Source: CAVVZJ01 sp963752755
Lineage (GTDB): Bacteria > Planctomycetota > Planctomycetia > Isosphaerales > Isosphaeraceae
NCBI GenBank assembly: GCA_963752755.1
Contig: CAVVZJ010000001.1
Location: 2,651,381-2,715,380 of the forward strand
Length of the DNA: 64,000 nucleotides
Reading direction: 5' to 3'
The position numbers were made by a program, and so were the translations under genes. Under the pieces are notes generated by a model. It saw nothing but the letters and a program-made list of their open reading frames with translations. It was not told the DNA's origin and did no database searches. Shown piece by piece: positions 45,929-53,546 of this stretch; position 1 is the first letter of the stretch; each line of letters begins with the position of its first letter.

Positions 45929-46810
45929 ATGCCGAGCGTCTCGAACGCCACCTTCGGCCCGCTCGTCGCCTACCTCGTGCCGGGGGCGACGGTGCTCCTG
46001 GGCCTGAGCCCCTTCTCGGCCACGCTCCGCGGCTGGTTCGCCACGCCGCCGGCCGGGGCGCCGACGATCGGCGGCTTCCTCTACCTGACCGTCGCCTCGA
46101 TGGCCGCCGGCATGGCCGTCAGCGCCGTCCGGTGGGTGGTCGTCGATTCGCTGCATCGCCTGACCGGGCTACGGCCGCCGGCTCTCGACTTCGGCGCCCT
46201 GGGCCGCAACGTCGAGGCGTTCGCGCTGCTCATCGAGATCCACTACCGGCACTACCAATTCTATTCAAACATGAGCATCGCGACGGCAGTCGCCTACGTC
46301 GGCTACCGGGTCCGGCTCGGCGGAGTCCTGCCGCTGGGCTGGGCGGATGCCGGCTTCCTGGCGATCGAGGCGGTCTTCCTGGCGACGTCGCGTGATACGC
46401 TGAAGAAATACTACGACCGCAGCGCCAGCTGCTCACCGCCCGGCGACGCGGTGGGCGGGGATAAAGGGACGGGCGATGGGCCCGTCGGTCAGGCGGTCCG
46501 CTCGATCTCGCGCTCGAGCCGCTCGACGAACTCCGGCAGGCCGGCGCCGAGGGCGGCGAGGATGCCGCGGAGCTGGATCAGGTCGAGGCGGCTCTCGCCC
46601 AGCTCGACCTTGCTGACGAACGACTGGCTCTGGCCCAGCCGGGCGGCCAGCTCGACCTGGGTGACGCCGGCCCGCTCGCGGGTCTCGCGCAAGAGCCGCC
46701 GCAGGACCGCGTACTCGCGGGTGTGGATCGACTTGTCCATCCGGCCCCTCGCCTCGTGGGTGGCGGGCCGGACGATAAAGTCGGAGGTGGAGTATTCCAA
46801 CTCGGAGTAA
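45929..46810 (+). CDS. Membrane protein; C-terminal part doubtful
   Basis: From ATG 45929 (MPSVSNATFGPLVAYLVPGA) there are three to four hydrophobic segments in about 170 residues, ending FLATSRDTLKKYYDRSAS. After about 46440 the frame becomes Ser/Arg-rich and is antisense to the HTH gene (46489-46740), so the true protein probably ends near 46440 and the stop is lost by a small frameshift: a +1 frame stops at about 46463. Function unknown. Confidence 0.5.
   Translation: MPSVSNATFGPLVAYLVPGATVLLGLSPFSATLRGWFATPPAGAPTIGGFLYLTVASMAAGMAVSAVRWVVVDSLHRLTGLRPPALDFGALGRNVEAFALLIEIHYRHYQFYSNMSIATAVAYVGYRVRLGGVLPLGWADAGFLAIEAVFLATSRDTLKKYYDRSASCSPPGDAVGGDKGTGDGPVGQAVRSISRSSRSTNSGRPAPRAARMPRSWIRSRRLSPSSTLLTNDWLWPSRAASSTWVTPARSRVSRKSRRRTAYSRVWIDLSIRPLASWVAGRTIKSEVEYSNSE
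46489..46740 (-). CDS. XRE-family HTH regulator
   Basis: 83 residues from ATG 46740 (MDKSIHTREYAVLRRLLRET). The HTH is RAGVTQVELAARLGQSQSFVSKVELGESRL, shown here in pieces: RERAGVTQVELAARLG and SQSFVSKVELGESRLD. The acidic tail EFVERLEREIERTA is typical of antitoxin-like XRE proteins. An ATG 20 codons earlier (46800) is also possible. It faces a 32-residue gene on the other strand across 126 bp. Confidence 0.87.
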   Translation of the reverse strand: MDKSIHTREYAVLRRLLRETRERAGVTQVELAARLGQSQSFVSKVELGESRLDLIQLRGILAALGAGLPEFVERLEREIERTA

Positions 46811-46866
46811 TCGAGGTTAGACTATTGCCGGTTCTTCCTACTCCACCCCGAACCAGGAGGTGTCTC

Positions 46867-46965
46867 ATGGCCAACGGCGGACATCCGAAGCCCGAGCCCA
46901 AGACCGAGGGGACGAAGCCGAAGGGTGAGGAGAGCAAGAAGTCCGACCCCGCCCCGAAGCGGTGA
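46867..46965 (+). CDS. 32-residue Lys/Pro/Glu-rich peptide
   Basis: ATG 46867 (MANGGHPKPEPKTEGTKPKG), stop 46965. It has a near-perfect ribosome site (AGGAGGTGTCTC) immediately before the start, strong evidence for translation despite the length. Highly charged, no hydrophobic segment, predicted disordered. Divergent from the XRE gene. No family known to me. Confidence 0.65.
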   Translation: MANGGHPKPEPKTEGTKPKGEESKKSDPAPKR

Positions 46966-46998
46966 CACATCCACCGAAGGGCGATGGGGCGAGTCCGT

Positions 46999-47178
46999 TC
47001 AGGCGATGGACCGCCCGGACGGACACGTCATCCCGTGGTCCCCCAGCGGCGATCCGCCGCCAAGCTTCGGCAGGGTACGGACCGTCACCTCCGCGCCGGC
47101 GAGGATTTCGGGCTCGGGCCGTGAGGAGCCCGGTGGGCGGCACGGATGTCGCATCGCATCGGAGCGACGCGGCGTCAT
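46999..47178 (-). CDS. Small protein, unknown (third of a coupled trio)
   Basis: 59 residues (MTPRRSDAMRHPCRPPGSSR). The C-terminal half EPEILAGAEVTVRTLPKLGG looks like a short beta-rich domain. ATG 47178 overlaps the preceding stop by four bases (ATGA), supporting a real cistron. Confidence 0.55.
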   Translation of the reverse strand: MTPRRSDAMRHPCRPPGSSRPEPEILAGAEVTVRTLPKLGGGSPLGDHGMTCPSGRSIA

Positions 47179-47432
47179 GGATCCGGATGCCGGTTCGCCA
47201 CCGCCTCCTCGACGCCGCGCTGGAATTCGGCGACGACCCGCTCGGAGGCATACGCATCGAACGGCTCTCGCCGGATTTCCTCCCGGAGCGACTCCAGGAA
47301 CTGACGCCGGACCAGCCACGGCGGGTCCCCGGACTCGAGCATCGCCGCGGCCAGGAAGCGGCTGCAGAGCCGGGCGAGGCGGACGGTGCGCTCCGGCGTC
47401 CCACCCGGCACGACGATCGGCCCTTCACGCAT
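47175..47432 (-). CDS. Small helical protein, unknown (second of trio)
   Basis: 85 residues from ATG 47432 (MREGPIVVPGGTPERTVRLA), then helical SRFLAAAMLESGDPPWLVRR and an acidic end. It overlaps the upstream gene by eight bases. No motif recognised. Confidence 0.65.
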   Translation of the reverse strand: MREGPIVVPGGTPERTVRLARLCSRFLAAAMLESGDPPWLVRRQFLESLREEIRREPFDAYASERVVAEFQRGVEEAVANRHPDP

Positions 47433-47670
47433 GGCCGCCCCCTTCCGGAAAGGGCGTGAGCTGGTGCGCGTCGAAGACGAACGGCCGCGACAGGCCCGCG
47501 ATGCGCACCAGGATCTCCTCGTGCCCGGCGCCGAAGTCGCCGGTCGCGACGACGGTCCCGACCGGCTCGGCCGGCAGGCCGTGGAATCCGGCGGCGGACC
47601 GGAAGCACGGCTCCAGGTCGTCCCAGGCCGCGATGCGGACGCGGCGGCCGATCCACTCGCTGCCGATCAT
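47425..47670 (-). CDS. Small SH3-like protein, unknown (first of trio)
   Basis: 81 residues from ATG 47670 (MIGSEWIGRRVRIAAWDDLE). The alternation G-x-V/I and TVVATGDFGAGHEEILVRIA suggests a small barrel (KOW/SH3-like). First gene of a tightly overlapping leftward trio ending at 46999. Confidence 0.65.
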   Translation of the reverse strand: MIGSEWIGRRVRIAAWDDLEPCFRSAAGFHGLPAEPVGTVVATGDFGAGHEEILVRIAGLSRPFVFDAHQLTPFPEGGGHA

Positions 47671-47936
47671 CCGTCCCCCCGCCCCCGGTTCGGGGCGACG
47701 ACGGACGGCGGCGGACGTCACCGCGGGATGCGGGCGACGAGATCAACTTGATCTCACGGCCCTCGACCGGATCATCGGTCGGGGAGGCGGATGCGGCCCG
47801 CCCGTCGCGAGCGGGGCCGGACACTCCAACATAGGCAAAAGAGTCCAGGGATTCAAGGATCGAGGTGTGAAAAGTTTAACGAGACCGGTGCACCAACTCC
47901 GACGGTTCGGAGTGCGCTTCGACTCGTCGGTCGGAG

Positions 47937-49016
47937 TCAGGTTTCCGGCTCCCCGGAGTCCAGGCGGTCGCGTGCCCGCCGGATCGCCTCGTGCAGCTTC
48001 TCCTGCAGGAGCGGCCGCGGCGGCAATTCCGTCAGGTACGACGCCACGCGGATGCCGCCCTGGTCCAGTTGCAGCAGCTCGATCTGCTCGTCCGACTTGT
48101 CGGCGCAGAGGATCAGCCCCAGCGGCGGCCCCTCCCCCGGCTCCCGCTCGTGCCGCTCCAGCCACCGCAAGTACAGTTCCATCTGGCCCTTGTCGGCCGC
48201 CTGGAACCGCCCCAGCTTGAGTTCCACGGCCACGAGACATCGGAGTTTGCGGTGATAGAACAGGAGATCGAGGTAGAAGTCCTCGCCGTCGATCACGATC
48301 CGCTGCTGGCGGGCGACGAACGTGAAGCCGACGCCGAGCTCCAAGAGGAAGTGCTCCATTTCCCGCAGGATCGCGGCCTCCAGGTCCTTCTCGCCGTAGG
48401 TGTCCCGCAGCCCGAGGAAGTCCAGGAGGTAGGGATCGCGAAACACCAGGTCGGGCGTCAGCCGGTCCTCGTCCCGCAGGGCGGCCAGCTCCCGCTCGGC
48501 CAGTTCCGCCGGCCGCTTCGACAGGGCGGTCCGCTCGAAGAGCATGCCTCCGATCTTGTCTCGGAGCGTGCGGACGCTCCAGCGTTCCAGCCGGCACATC
48601 TCGGCGTAGAACTCGCGCTTCAGGTCGTCGCCCAGGGCGATGATCTCGAGGAAGTGGCTCCAGCTCAACTGGCGCGACAGCGCGACGACGATCTCCCGGT
48701 CAGGGAACACCGTGGCGAGCCGGGTCATCCGCGACAGGTTCGGGACGGAGTACCCCCGGCCGAACTCGGCGGTCAATTCTTTCGACAGCGTCGAAAGAAT
48801 CTCCTCGCCGTACGCGGCCCGCTTCGAGCGGAGGATCTCCGCATGGATCCGGTGGCCGACTTGCCAGTAGAGGAGCACCAGGGCCGAGTTGACCGCCTGG
48901 GCGACGGCCGTACGCCCCTGCAGGATCAGGTCGCGGACATCGGCCAGGAGCGTCGCCGGGACTCCGGCCCCACCGATATGTCGAGCCGGTGGTGTCGCCT
49001 TGCGCTTCCGTGCCAT
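47937..49016 (-). CDS. YhcG-type PDDEXK nuclease (DUF1016)
   Basis: 359 residues. The DUF1016 N-terminal domain is at about residues 25-165 (AVNSALVLLYWQVGHRIHAE, RGYSVPNLSRMTRLATVFPD). The C-terminal PDDEXK-YhcG domain contains FVARQQRIVIDGEDFYLDLL, then YHRKLRCLVAVELKLGRFQA, with the D...ExK catalytic set. Family members are found on phages and islands and beside restriction systems; the nuclease role follows from the fold. ATG 49016. It stands alone, with no methylase or specificity gene adjacent. Confidence 0.9.
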   Translation of the reverse strand: MARKRKATPPARHIGGAGVPATLLADVRDLILQGRTAVAQAVNSALVLLYWQVGHRIHAEILRSKRAAYGEEILSTLSKELTAEFGRGYSVPNLSRMTRLATVFPDREIVVALSRQLSWSHFLEIIALGDDLKREFYAEMCRLERWSVRTLRDKIGGMLFERTALSKRPAELAERELAALRDEDRLTPDLVFRDPYLLDFLGLRDTYGEKDLEAAILREMEHFLLELGVGFTFVARQQRIVIDGEDFYLDLLFYHRKLRCLVAVELKLGRFQAADKGQMELYLRWLERHEREPGEGPPLGLILCADKSDEQIELLQLDQGGIRVASYLTELPPRPLLQEKLHEAIRRARDRLDSGEPET

Positions 49017-49190
49017 GCCCCGGTTATATCACAGGTTGGCCCCCCTGTCAGATTCGAGATCGGGCGGATCGGCCTTATCCGGACAGGCCCGTCCCTCGTC
49101 ATCCTGCGTCCCCAGGGCAAGGCAGTCGGGACGTCTGACCCGGCCGGCGACCGGCATGCCCCGACGGGCTTCCTCCGACGGGGTTTCTAG

Positions 49191-50721
49191 TTCTACTGTA
49201 ACCGTTTCAACGAAATCTCAAGCGATCAGCTCGTATCGGATCGTGTTCGACGAGGCGGGAACTTCCCGGTGGCCTTGTACCAGTGGTAGATCCGCGTCTC
49301 CTCGTTTCGCCGCAGCACCCGCGTGACCACCTCGGCGATCTCCTCGGGGGTCGGGGCCGGCTGCCGGAGCAGCCGCGTGACGATCTGCCGCATCTGGGGC
49401 ACGGTCACTGCCGGGGTTTTCCCCCCCAAGTCGCCGCCGCTCCAGGCACAAGAACCACAACGCCAAGAGCGACAGCGTCATGTGGTGGTGCCAGCCGACC
49501 CAACTGCGGACCTCGTAATGATCCAGACCGGCCTCGCCGTTGCCGGCCTCGAAAAGCTCCTCGATCCGGTGCCGCTGGCGTTGCACCCGGACTAACTCGG
49601 TCAGTGGGACCTCCGCCCCGGCGTTGGTCAGCGCATAATCGAGCCGCGACTCACCGACCGGCCGGATCACCACCAGCCGCTCCTCCGAACCGATCCGGCC
49701 CTCCTCTTTGGCTCGAACTCGCACGGTCATGGCCTCGACGACCAGCGGGCCCTTCTCGCCGTCACGCACGGTGATCCGCTCCCACCGCGACTCCGGCTGG
49801 CTCGCCGCCCAGACCTCGGCCCGCACGAACGGCACCTCACGCTTGCGGCCCACGCCGGCGTGCTTGCGGGGCGGCCGCCGTCGCTGGAGATCGCGGATGG
49901 TGGTGTCGCACGGCACGTCCAGGACATACCGCTCGTGCCGCTGGCGGAGCTGCGCCCGGAACGCGGAGGCCCGGCCGAACTCGTCGTCGCCGGTGATCCA
50001 GCCGTGGGGCAGCCCCGGCAGGCTCCGGTCGAGCAACTCCAAGGCGATCCGCCACTTCTCCCGAAACTCGACCTCCGGGGGGACGTGGCCCTTGCGCGGC
50101 GCTCCTCGTCGTCGGCCCAGTCCTCGGGCAGATAGAGCCGTCGGTCCAGGGGGGCATAACCGGTCGTCGCGGCATACGCCAGGAAGACGCCGACCTGGCC
50201 GTTGTCGAGCTTGCCGAGCCGGCCGCACCACTGGCGAGCGACACCACAGGACTCGGTTCCCTTTTTGGGGAAGGCGCTGGGATCGATGACCACGACGCCG
50301 TCGGGCTCGGCCAGCTCCTCGCGGACATGGTCGCGCAGCTCACGCATCACGGCCTCGTCATCCCATTTGCCCGAGCCGACGAAGAACTGGATCGGCTTGC
50401 GGGGCAGGCCGGCCTCGATGGCGATCGGCTCGCAGGTCTTGCGTTCCAAGCCGCTGAGCAAGCCGTGGATGACCAGGGCGGCATTCGCGCGTTGCTCGAG
50501 GCGGTAGAACCGCGGGAGGTAACGCTGGAGGAAGGCGGTCAGGCGGTCGGTGCCGTCGCGGACGGATTGGGGTGTGACCGTGGCGTCGCCCAGCAGGGCC
50601 TGGGCCTCGGGGTGATCCAGGAGCGACATCGGGAGACCTCCAGTCCGGGGGGCGTATCCTCCTGCCGGTTCAGGATATGCGGGCGAGCCGCGAAGGTCAC
50701 GGAGAATCGGTTACAGTAGAA
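49191..50721 (-). mobile_element. IS701 family insertion sequence B
   Basis: Inverted repeats ttctactgtaaccg (49191-49204) and complement (50708-50721), flanked by CTAG at 49187-49190 and 50722-50725. CTAG is the YTAR-type four-base duplication expected for IS701. It inserted about 50 bp from the 12-bp repeat array 2. Confidence 0.92.
49226..50629 (-). pseudogene. IS701 transposase B, two frameshifts
   Basis: ATG 50629 (MSLLDHPEAQALLGDATVTP). First frame: RKTCEPIAIEAGLPRKPIQF and VVVIDPSAFPKKGTESCGVA (first Asp) to DWADDEERR. It shifts near 50095 to GHVPPEVEFREKWRIALEL, WITGDDEFGRA (second Asp) and RIEELFEAGNGEAGLDHYEV (Glu region, uninterrupted). It shifts again at a G/A run near 49428 (RRRLGG / KTPAVTVPQMRQIVTRLLR). 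A relative of the split IS701 element at 15601/20851. Confidence 0.85.
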
Positions 50722-50769
50722 CTAGAGACGGCGGGAGACTGGGTAGTCGCCCGACTGGATGTTGCGTCG

Positions 50770-50829
50770 GCAACAGGCAACGCAACAGGAAAGGCAACAT
50801 CCTATGCAACGGGCTTCGCAACATGCCCG
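50770..50829. repeat. 12-bp tandem repeat array 2 (GCAAC + 7)
   Basis: GCAAC begins at 50770, 50782, 50794, 50806 and 50818, exactly 12 bp apart; most units read GCAACAGG or GCAACATC/GCAACGGG. It overlaps the stop codon of the second replication-relaxation gene, just as array 1 follows the first. Confidence 0.78.
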
Positions 50830-51476
50830 GCCTCCCCGCGGAAGTTCCGCCAGTGGTCTCCCCAGGGGTCCGCGAGGCATCCCTCGATCGTGGTGACGTA
50901 GACTTGGGGGTTGTCCGTCAGGCGGAGGACCTCCCCCGCCCGCGTGGGCGAGGGGGCGACGAAGAGGACGGCGTGCGGGCAGTCGGCGTAACCGGCCAGC
51001 CGCCGTCGCACCTGGCCGCGCGGCTCGGTGTCCTCGTCGATCTCCACCATGTAGTGCCGGCCCGTGCGGGGATCTCCGATCGTGAGCTCCAGGTCCGCTC
51101 GCCACTTCGGATCGACGTCGGCCCCGGCCACGGCGTAGGCGTGCGGCCAGTAGGCGTAGAAGACGCGCATGGCATCGACCTCGTGCCGGAGCAGCCGGTC
51201 CCAGAACTGGCGGTTGCACCAGACGTGCGACCGCTTGCCGCCCCCGATCGAGGCGGCGCCGGCGAGGCGGAGCCGCCCGGCGGCCTCGAGCTTCTTCAGC
51301 CGCCGCTCGGCCGCCTGGCGGGTGCGGAAGAGCCCGATCCGCAGGAGGACGGCGACCCAGAGGGGGCCGATCTGGGCGAGCCTCAGGAGCCAAGCATCCC
51401 GCGTGTCGCCGATCCGGTTGGTGGAGGAGGGGTTCGAGTCGGCACGGATGGAGCGGGCGAAGGTGGCAGGGTCCAT
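50802..51476 (-). CDS. Replication-relaxation-like protein (module 2)
   Basis: 224 residues from ATG 51476 (MDPATFARSIRADSNPSSTN). Winged helix: LLRLAQIGPLWVAVLLRIGL, then RTRQAAERRLKKLEAAGRLR. The C-terminal domain has ADVDPKWRADLELTIGDPRT and HYMVEIDEDTEPRGQVRRRL, a nuclease-like or binding core seen in this family. Intact, in contrast to the module 1 copy. It overlaps the end of the upstream ATPase gene by 94 bp in another frame, so the two are closely linked. Confidence 0.77.
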   Translation of the reverse strand: MDPATFARSIRADSNPSSTNRIGDTRDAWLLRLAQIGPLWVAVLLRIGLFRTRQAAERRLKKLEAAGRLRLAGAASIGGGKRSHVWCNRQFWDRLLRHEVDAMRVFYAYWPHAYAVAGADVDPKWRADLELTIGDPRTGRHYMVEIDEDTEPRGQVRRRLAGYADCPHAVLFVAPSPTRAGEVLRLTDNPQVYVTTIEGCLADPWGDHWRNFRGEAGHVAKPVA

Positions 51477-52963
51477 ACGGGTGGGGGAAGATAAATCGGT
51501 GAGGAGCGGATGCGGTCGTAGGCGGCGTGCAACCGGTGCCAGCCGAGCGGGCGGGTCCGGCCGTCGATCGTGATGACCTCGTCGGCGAACGGGCCGAAGG
51601 GCTGCTCCGGCAGCGGCAGCGACTCTCGCCGCACGGTGCCATCGGTCTCGCGGACGATGCGTTCGCCGACGCGCAGCGTGGACAGCGCCCGCCGCAGCTC
51701 GGCCTCGTGGTTCGCCGGGTTGTCGTACTCGCGGATCACCTCGACGCCGATGAGCGGCCGGAACGCTCGCCCCCGCGTCCGGCCCACGATCCGCCCCTCC
51801 CGGTCGAGCCGCACCGTCTCCGTCGCCACGCTGGCGTGCCCCCTGATGACTGGCCGCTTCCGCTCGTGGAGCACGCGGTCGGGGTCGTAGGTCGGGTTGG
51901 CGCAGTCTCTCGCGGCGCGTTCGACGCCCGAGGCCATCTGGTGCCAGTGGTGCTCGCTCATCGCCAGCAGGGCCTCGAACGTCGCCTCGTCGCGGAAGTC
52001 CTCCACCGTCTGCGAGGCCGCCCAGACGGAGACCCCGTGCTTGCGGTACGCCTGCATGGCCGTCAGCACCACCGGCGTCACCAGCCCCAGCGCCCCAGCC
52101 TCCTCCAGCACCACCACCAGCGGGTGCGATTCGCCCGTCTCCTCGAAGAGCCGCCGCACCGCCTCGATCGCCGGCGCGTAGGCCAGCACGGCCAGCGACG
52201 CCGCCGCGGTCGCCGGCAGCCCCTCCATCCCCAGGTAGAAGTGCCGCTTCGACCGGATCAGCTCCCGCCAGTCGAGCGAAGAGCCGCAGCGCGGCCAGAT
52301 CGCGGGGGAGGCGAGGACCTCCAGCAGCCGCCCGCCGGGGCCGACGAGGTAGTCCCACTGCGAGGGCGAGCGCAGCGCCGTCTTTCGGGAGTCGAGGAAG
52401 AACGTCGCGGCCTGACGATCGGCCGTCGCCTGCAGCATCCAGCTTCCGACGGCGTCGCGGGGCCGGAACAGGCACGCCAGCCTATCGAGCGGCGGGCGAT
52501 GCGTTGCAGGGATGCCGAGATACACGGCGAGCGCCGCCTCGGCGGCTCGGTAGGTGTTCGGCGCCAGCGTGCCGTCCTTCTGGTAGCGGCGGCCGAAGCA
52601 GGCAGCCAGCAGCCCCTCGATCGCGGCCTCCTGCTCGATTGCGCGGCGCAGGGAATCGGCCGCCGTCGGCTCGGCCCAGAACGGCCAGCGCGGCATCCGG
52701 TCGGTCCAGAGGGCCTTGTCGACGACGAGGCGATGCTCCTGCCCGACCTCGATCATCCGCGCCGCCATCCGGTCGGCGAGCGTGCCCGGCCAGTCGAGGA
52801 GCAGGATCGACGCCCGGTCGGCGACCTCCAGCATCATCCGCTCCAGGGCGACGCTCTTGCCGGAGCCGCGGTTGCCGATGATCGTGCGATTGGGGATCAC
52901 GCGGGAGCGAGGGACGAGCGGTTCAGAACGGACGAAAACCGGAGCCGAACCCGACGGCGACAT
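51383..52963 (-). CDS. VirD4/HerA-like ATPase (module 2)
   Basis: 526 residues from ATG 52963 (MSPSGSAPVFVRSEPLVPRS). Walker A RTIIGNRGSGKSVALERMML (about residues 25-44), ILLLDWPGTLADRM, Walker B HPLVVVLEEAGALGLVTPV, then YRKHGVSVWAASQTVEDFRD, the sensor-like segment of conjugation ATPases. The Pro-rich C-terminus overlaps the next gene. Intact, full length. It is only distantly related to the module 1 ATPase. An ATG 13 codons upstream (53002) is also possible. Confidence 0.82.
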   Translation of the reverse strand: MSPSGSAPVFVRSEPLVPRSRVIPNRTIIGNRGSGKSVALERMMLEVADRASILLLDWPGTLADRMAARMIEVGQEHRLVVDKALWTDRMPRWPFWAEPTAADSLRRAIEQEAAIEGLLAACFGRRYQKDGTLAPNTYRAAEAALAVYLGIPATHRPPLDRLACLFRPRDAVGSWMLQATADRQAATFFLDSRKTALRSPSQWDYLVGPGGRLLEVLASPAIWPRCGSSLDWRELIRSKRHFYLGMEGLPATAAASLAVLAYAPAIEAVRRLFEETGESHPLVVVLEEAGALGLVTPVVLTAMQAYRKHGVSVWAASQTVEDFRDEATFEALLAMSEHHWHQMASGVERAARDCANPTYDPDRVLHERKRPVIRGHASVATETVRLDREGRIVGRTRGRAFRPLIGVEVIREYDNPANHEAELRRALSTLRVGERIVRETDGTVRRESLPLPEQPFGPFADEVITIDGRTRPLGWHRLHAAYDRIRSSPIYLPPPVWTLPPSPAPSVPTRTPPPPTGSATRGMLGS

Positions 52964-53120
52964 CGCCGCCGTAGGGCCGGGAGAAGTCCTCGTCGGCGGC
53001 ATCGGTTCGGGACGACATCTCGCAAGACGGCCTCTGATCGTCCAGCCGCGACAGGCGGGGTGAGGGATGACCGAGGCGGGCGGCGTGGCGGAGGGGTAGG
53101 CGGTTCGAGGAGGCGGTCAT
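52923..53120 (-). CDS. Possible small protein upstream of the ATPase
   Basis: 65 codons from ATG 53120 (MTASSNRLPLRHAARLGHPS), ending GGDVAVGFGSGFRPF, which overlaps the ATPase start in another frame. Its leader (taacttcctccccaacccgc) matches the pyrimidine pattern found before other island genes. No motif; uncertain. Confidence 0.4.
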   Translation of the reverse strand: MTASSNRLPLRHAARLGHPSPRLSRLDDQRPSCEMSSRTDAADEDFSRPYGGDVAVGFGSGFRPF

Positions 53121-53214
53121 GCGGGTTGGGGAGGAAGTTACGGGGGTAATAAACAGGAGCAGGAGGTCGGATTCCCTCCGCCAAGCCTCCTATCCTCCCA
53201 CGATCCGCCCCGCC

Positions 53215-53397
53215 TCAGCCGCGGCCGGTGAAGCGGTCGAGGCTGTGCTCGAACTCGCGGTGGACGCGGTTGATCGCTGCCCGCTTCAGCTCCTCGGGCA
53301 GCCCCATCGTCTCGAGCACGCGGATCTTGCGGCGCATGATCCGCAGCCGGCGGCGGATCAGGAACTCGTCAAGCCGGCGGCGGAGGAGGGTGAGCAT
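53215..53397 (-). CDS. Small basic helical protein, unknown
   Basis: 60 residues: MLTLLRRRLDEFLIRRRLRI, then MRRKIRVLETMGLPEELKRA. Very basic and amphipathic, probably DNA- or membrane-binding. Leader tttcctgttacctccg again lacks a ribosome site. First gene of the module 2 series. Confidence 0.6.
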   Translation of the reverse strand: MLTLLRRRLDEFLIRRRLRIMRRKIRVLETMGLPEELKRAAINRVHREFEHSLDRFTGRG

Positions 53398-53546
53398 CGG
53401 AGGTAACAGGAAACACCCGATCCCGTCGGGCGTCCCTCCCGTGAGGCTCCGACTCTCTCACGGGGCTCTCTGGATTACTGTTCTCGAAAAGACGGCATGG
53501 CTCTACCAACGGAGGCCCCAGAGTTACTACTTCGCGATCTCGATTG

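Noticed and set aside
46450..46810. C-terminal extension of the membrane protein at 45929 as a real domain
   Set aside because: It is antisense to the XRE gene and Ser/Arg-rich without motifs. More likely readthrough after a frameshift.
50770..50829. CRISPR array
   Set aside because: Five units of 12 bp without spacers.
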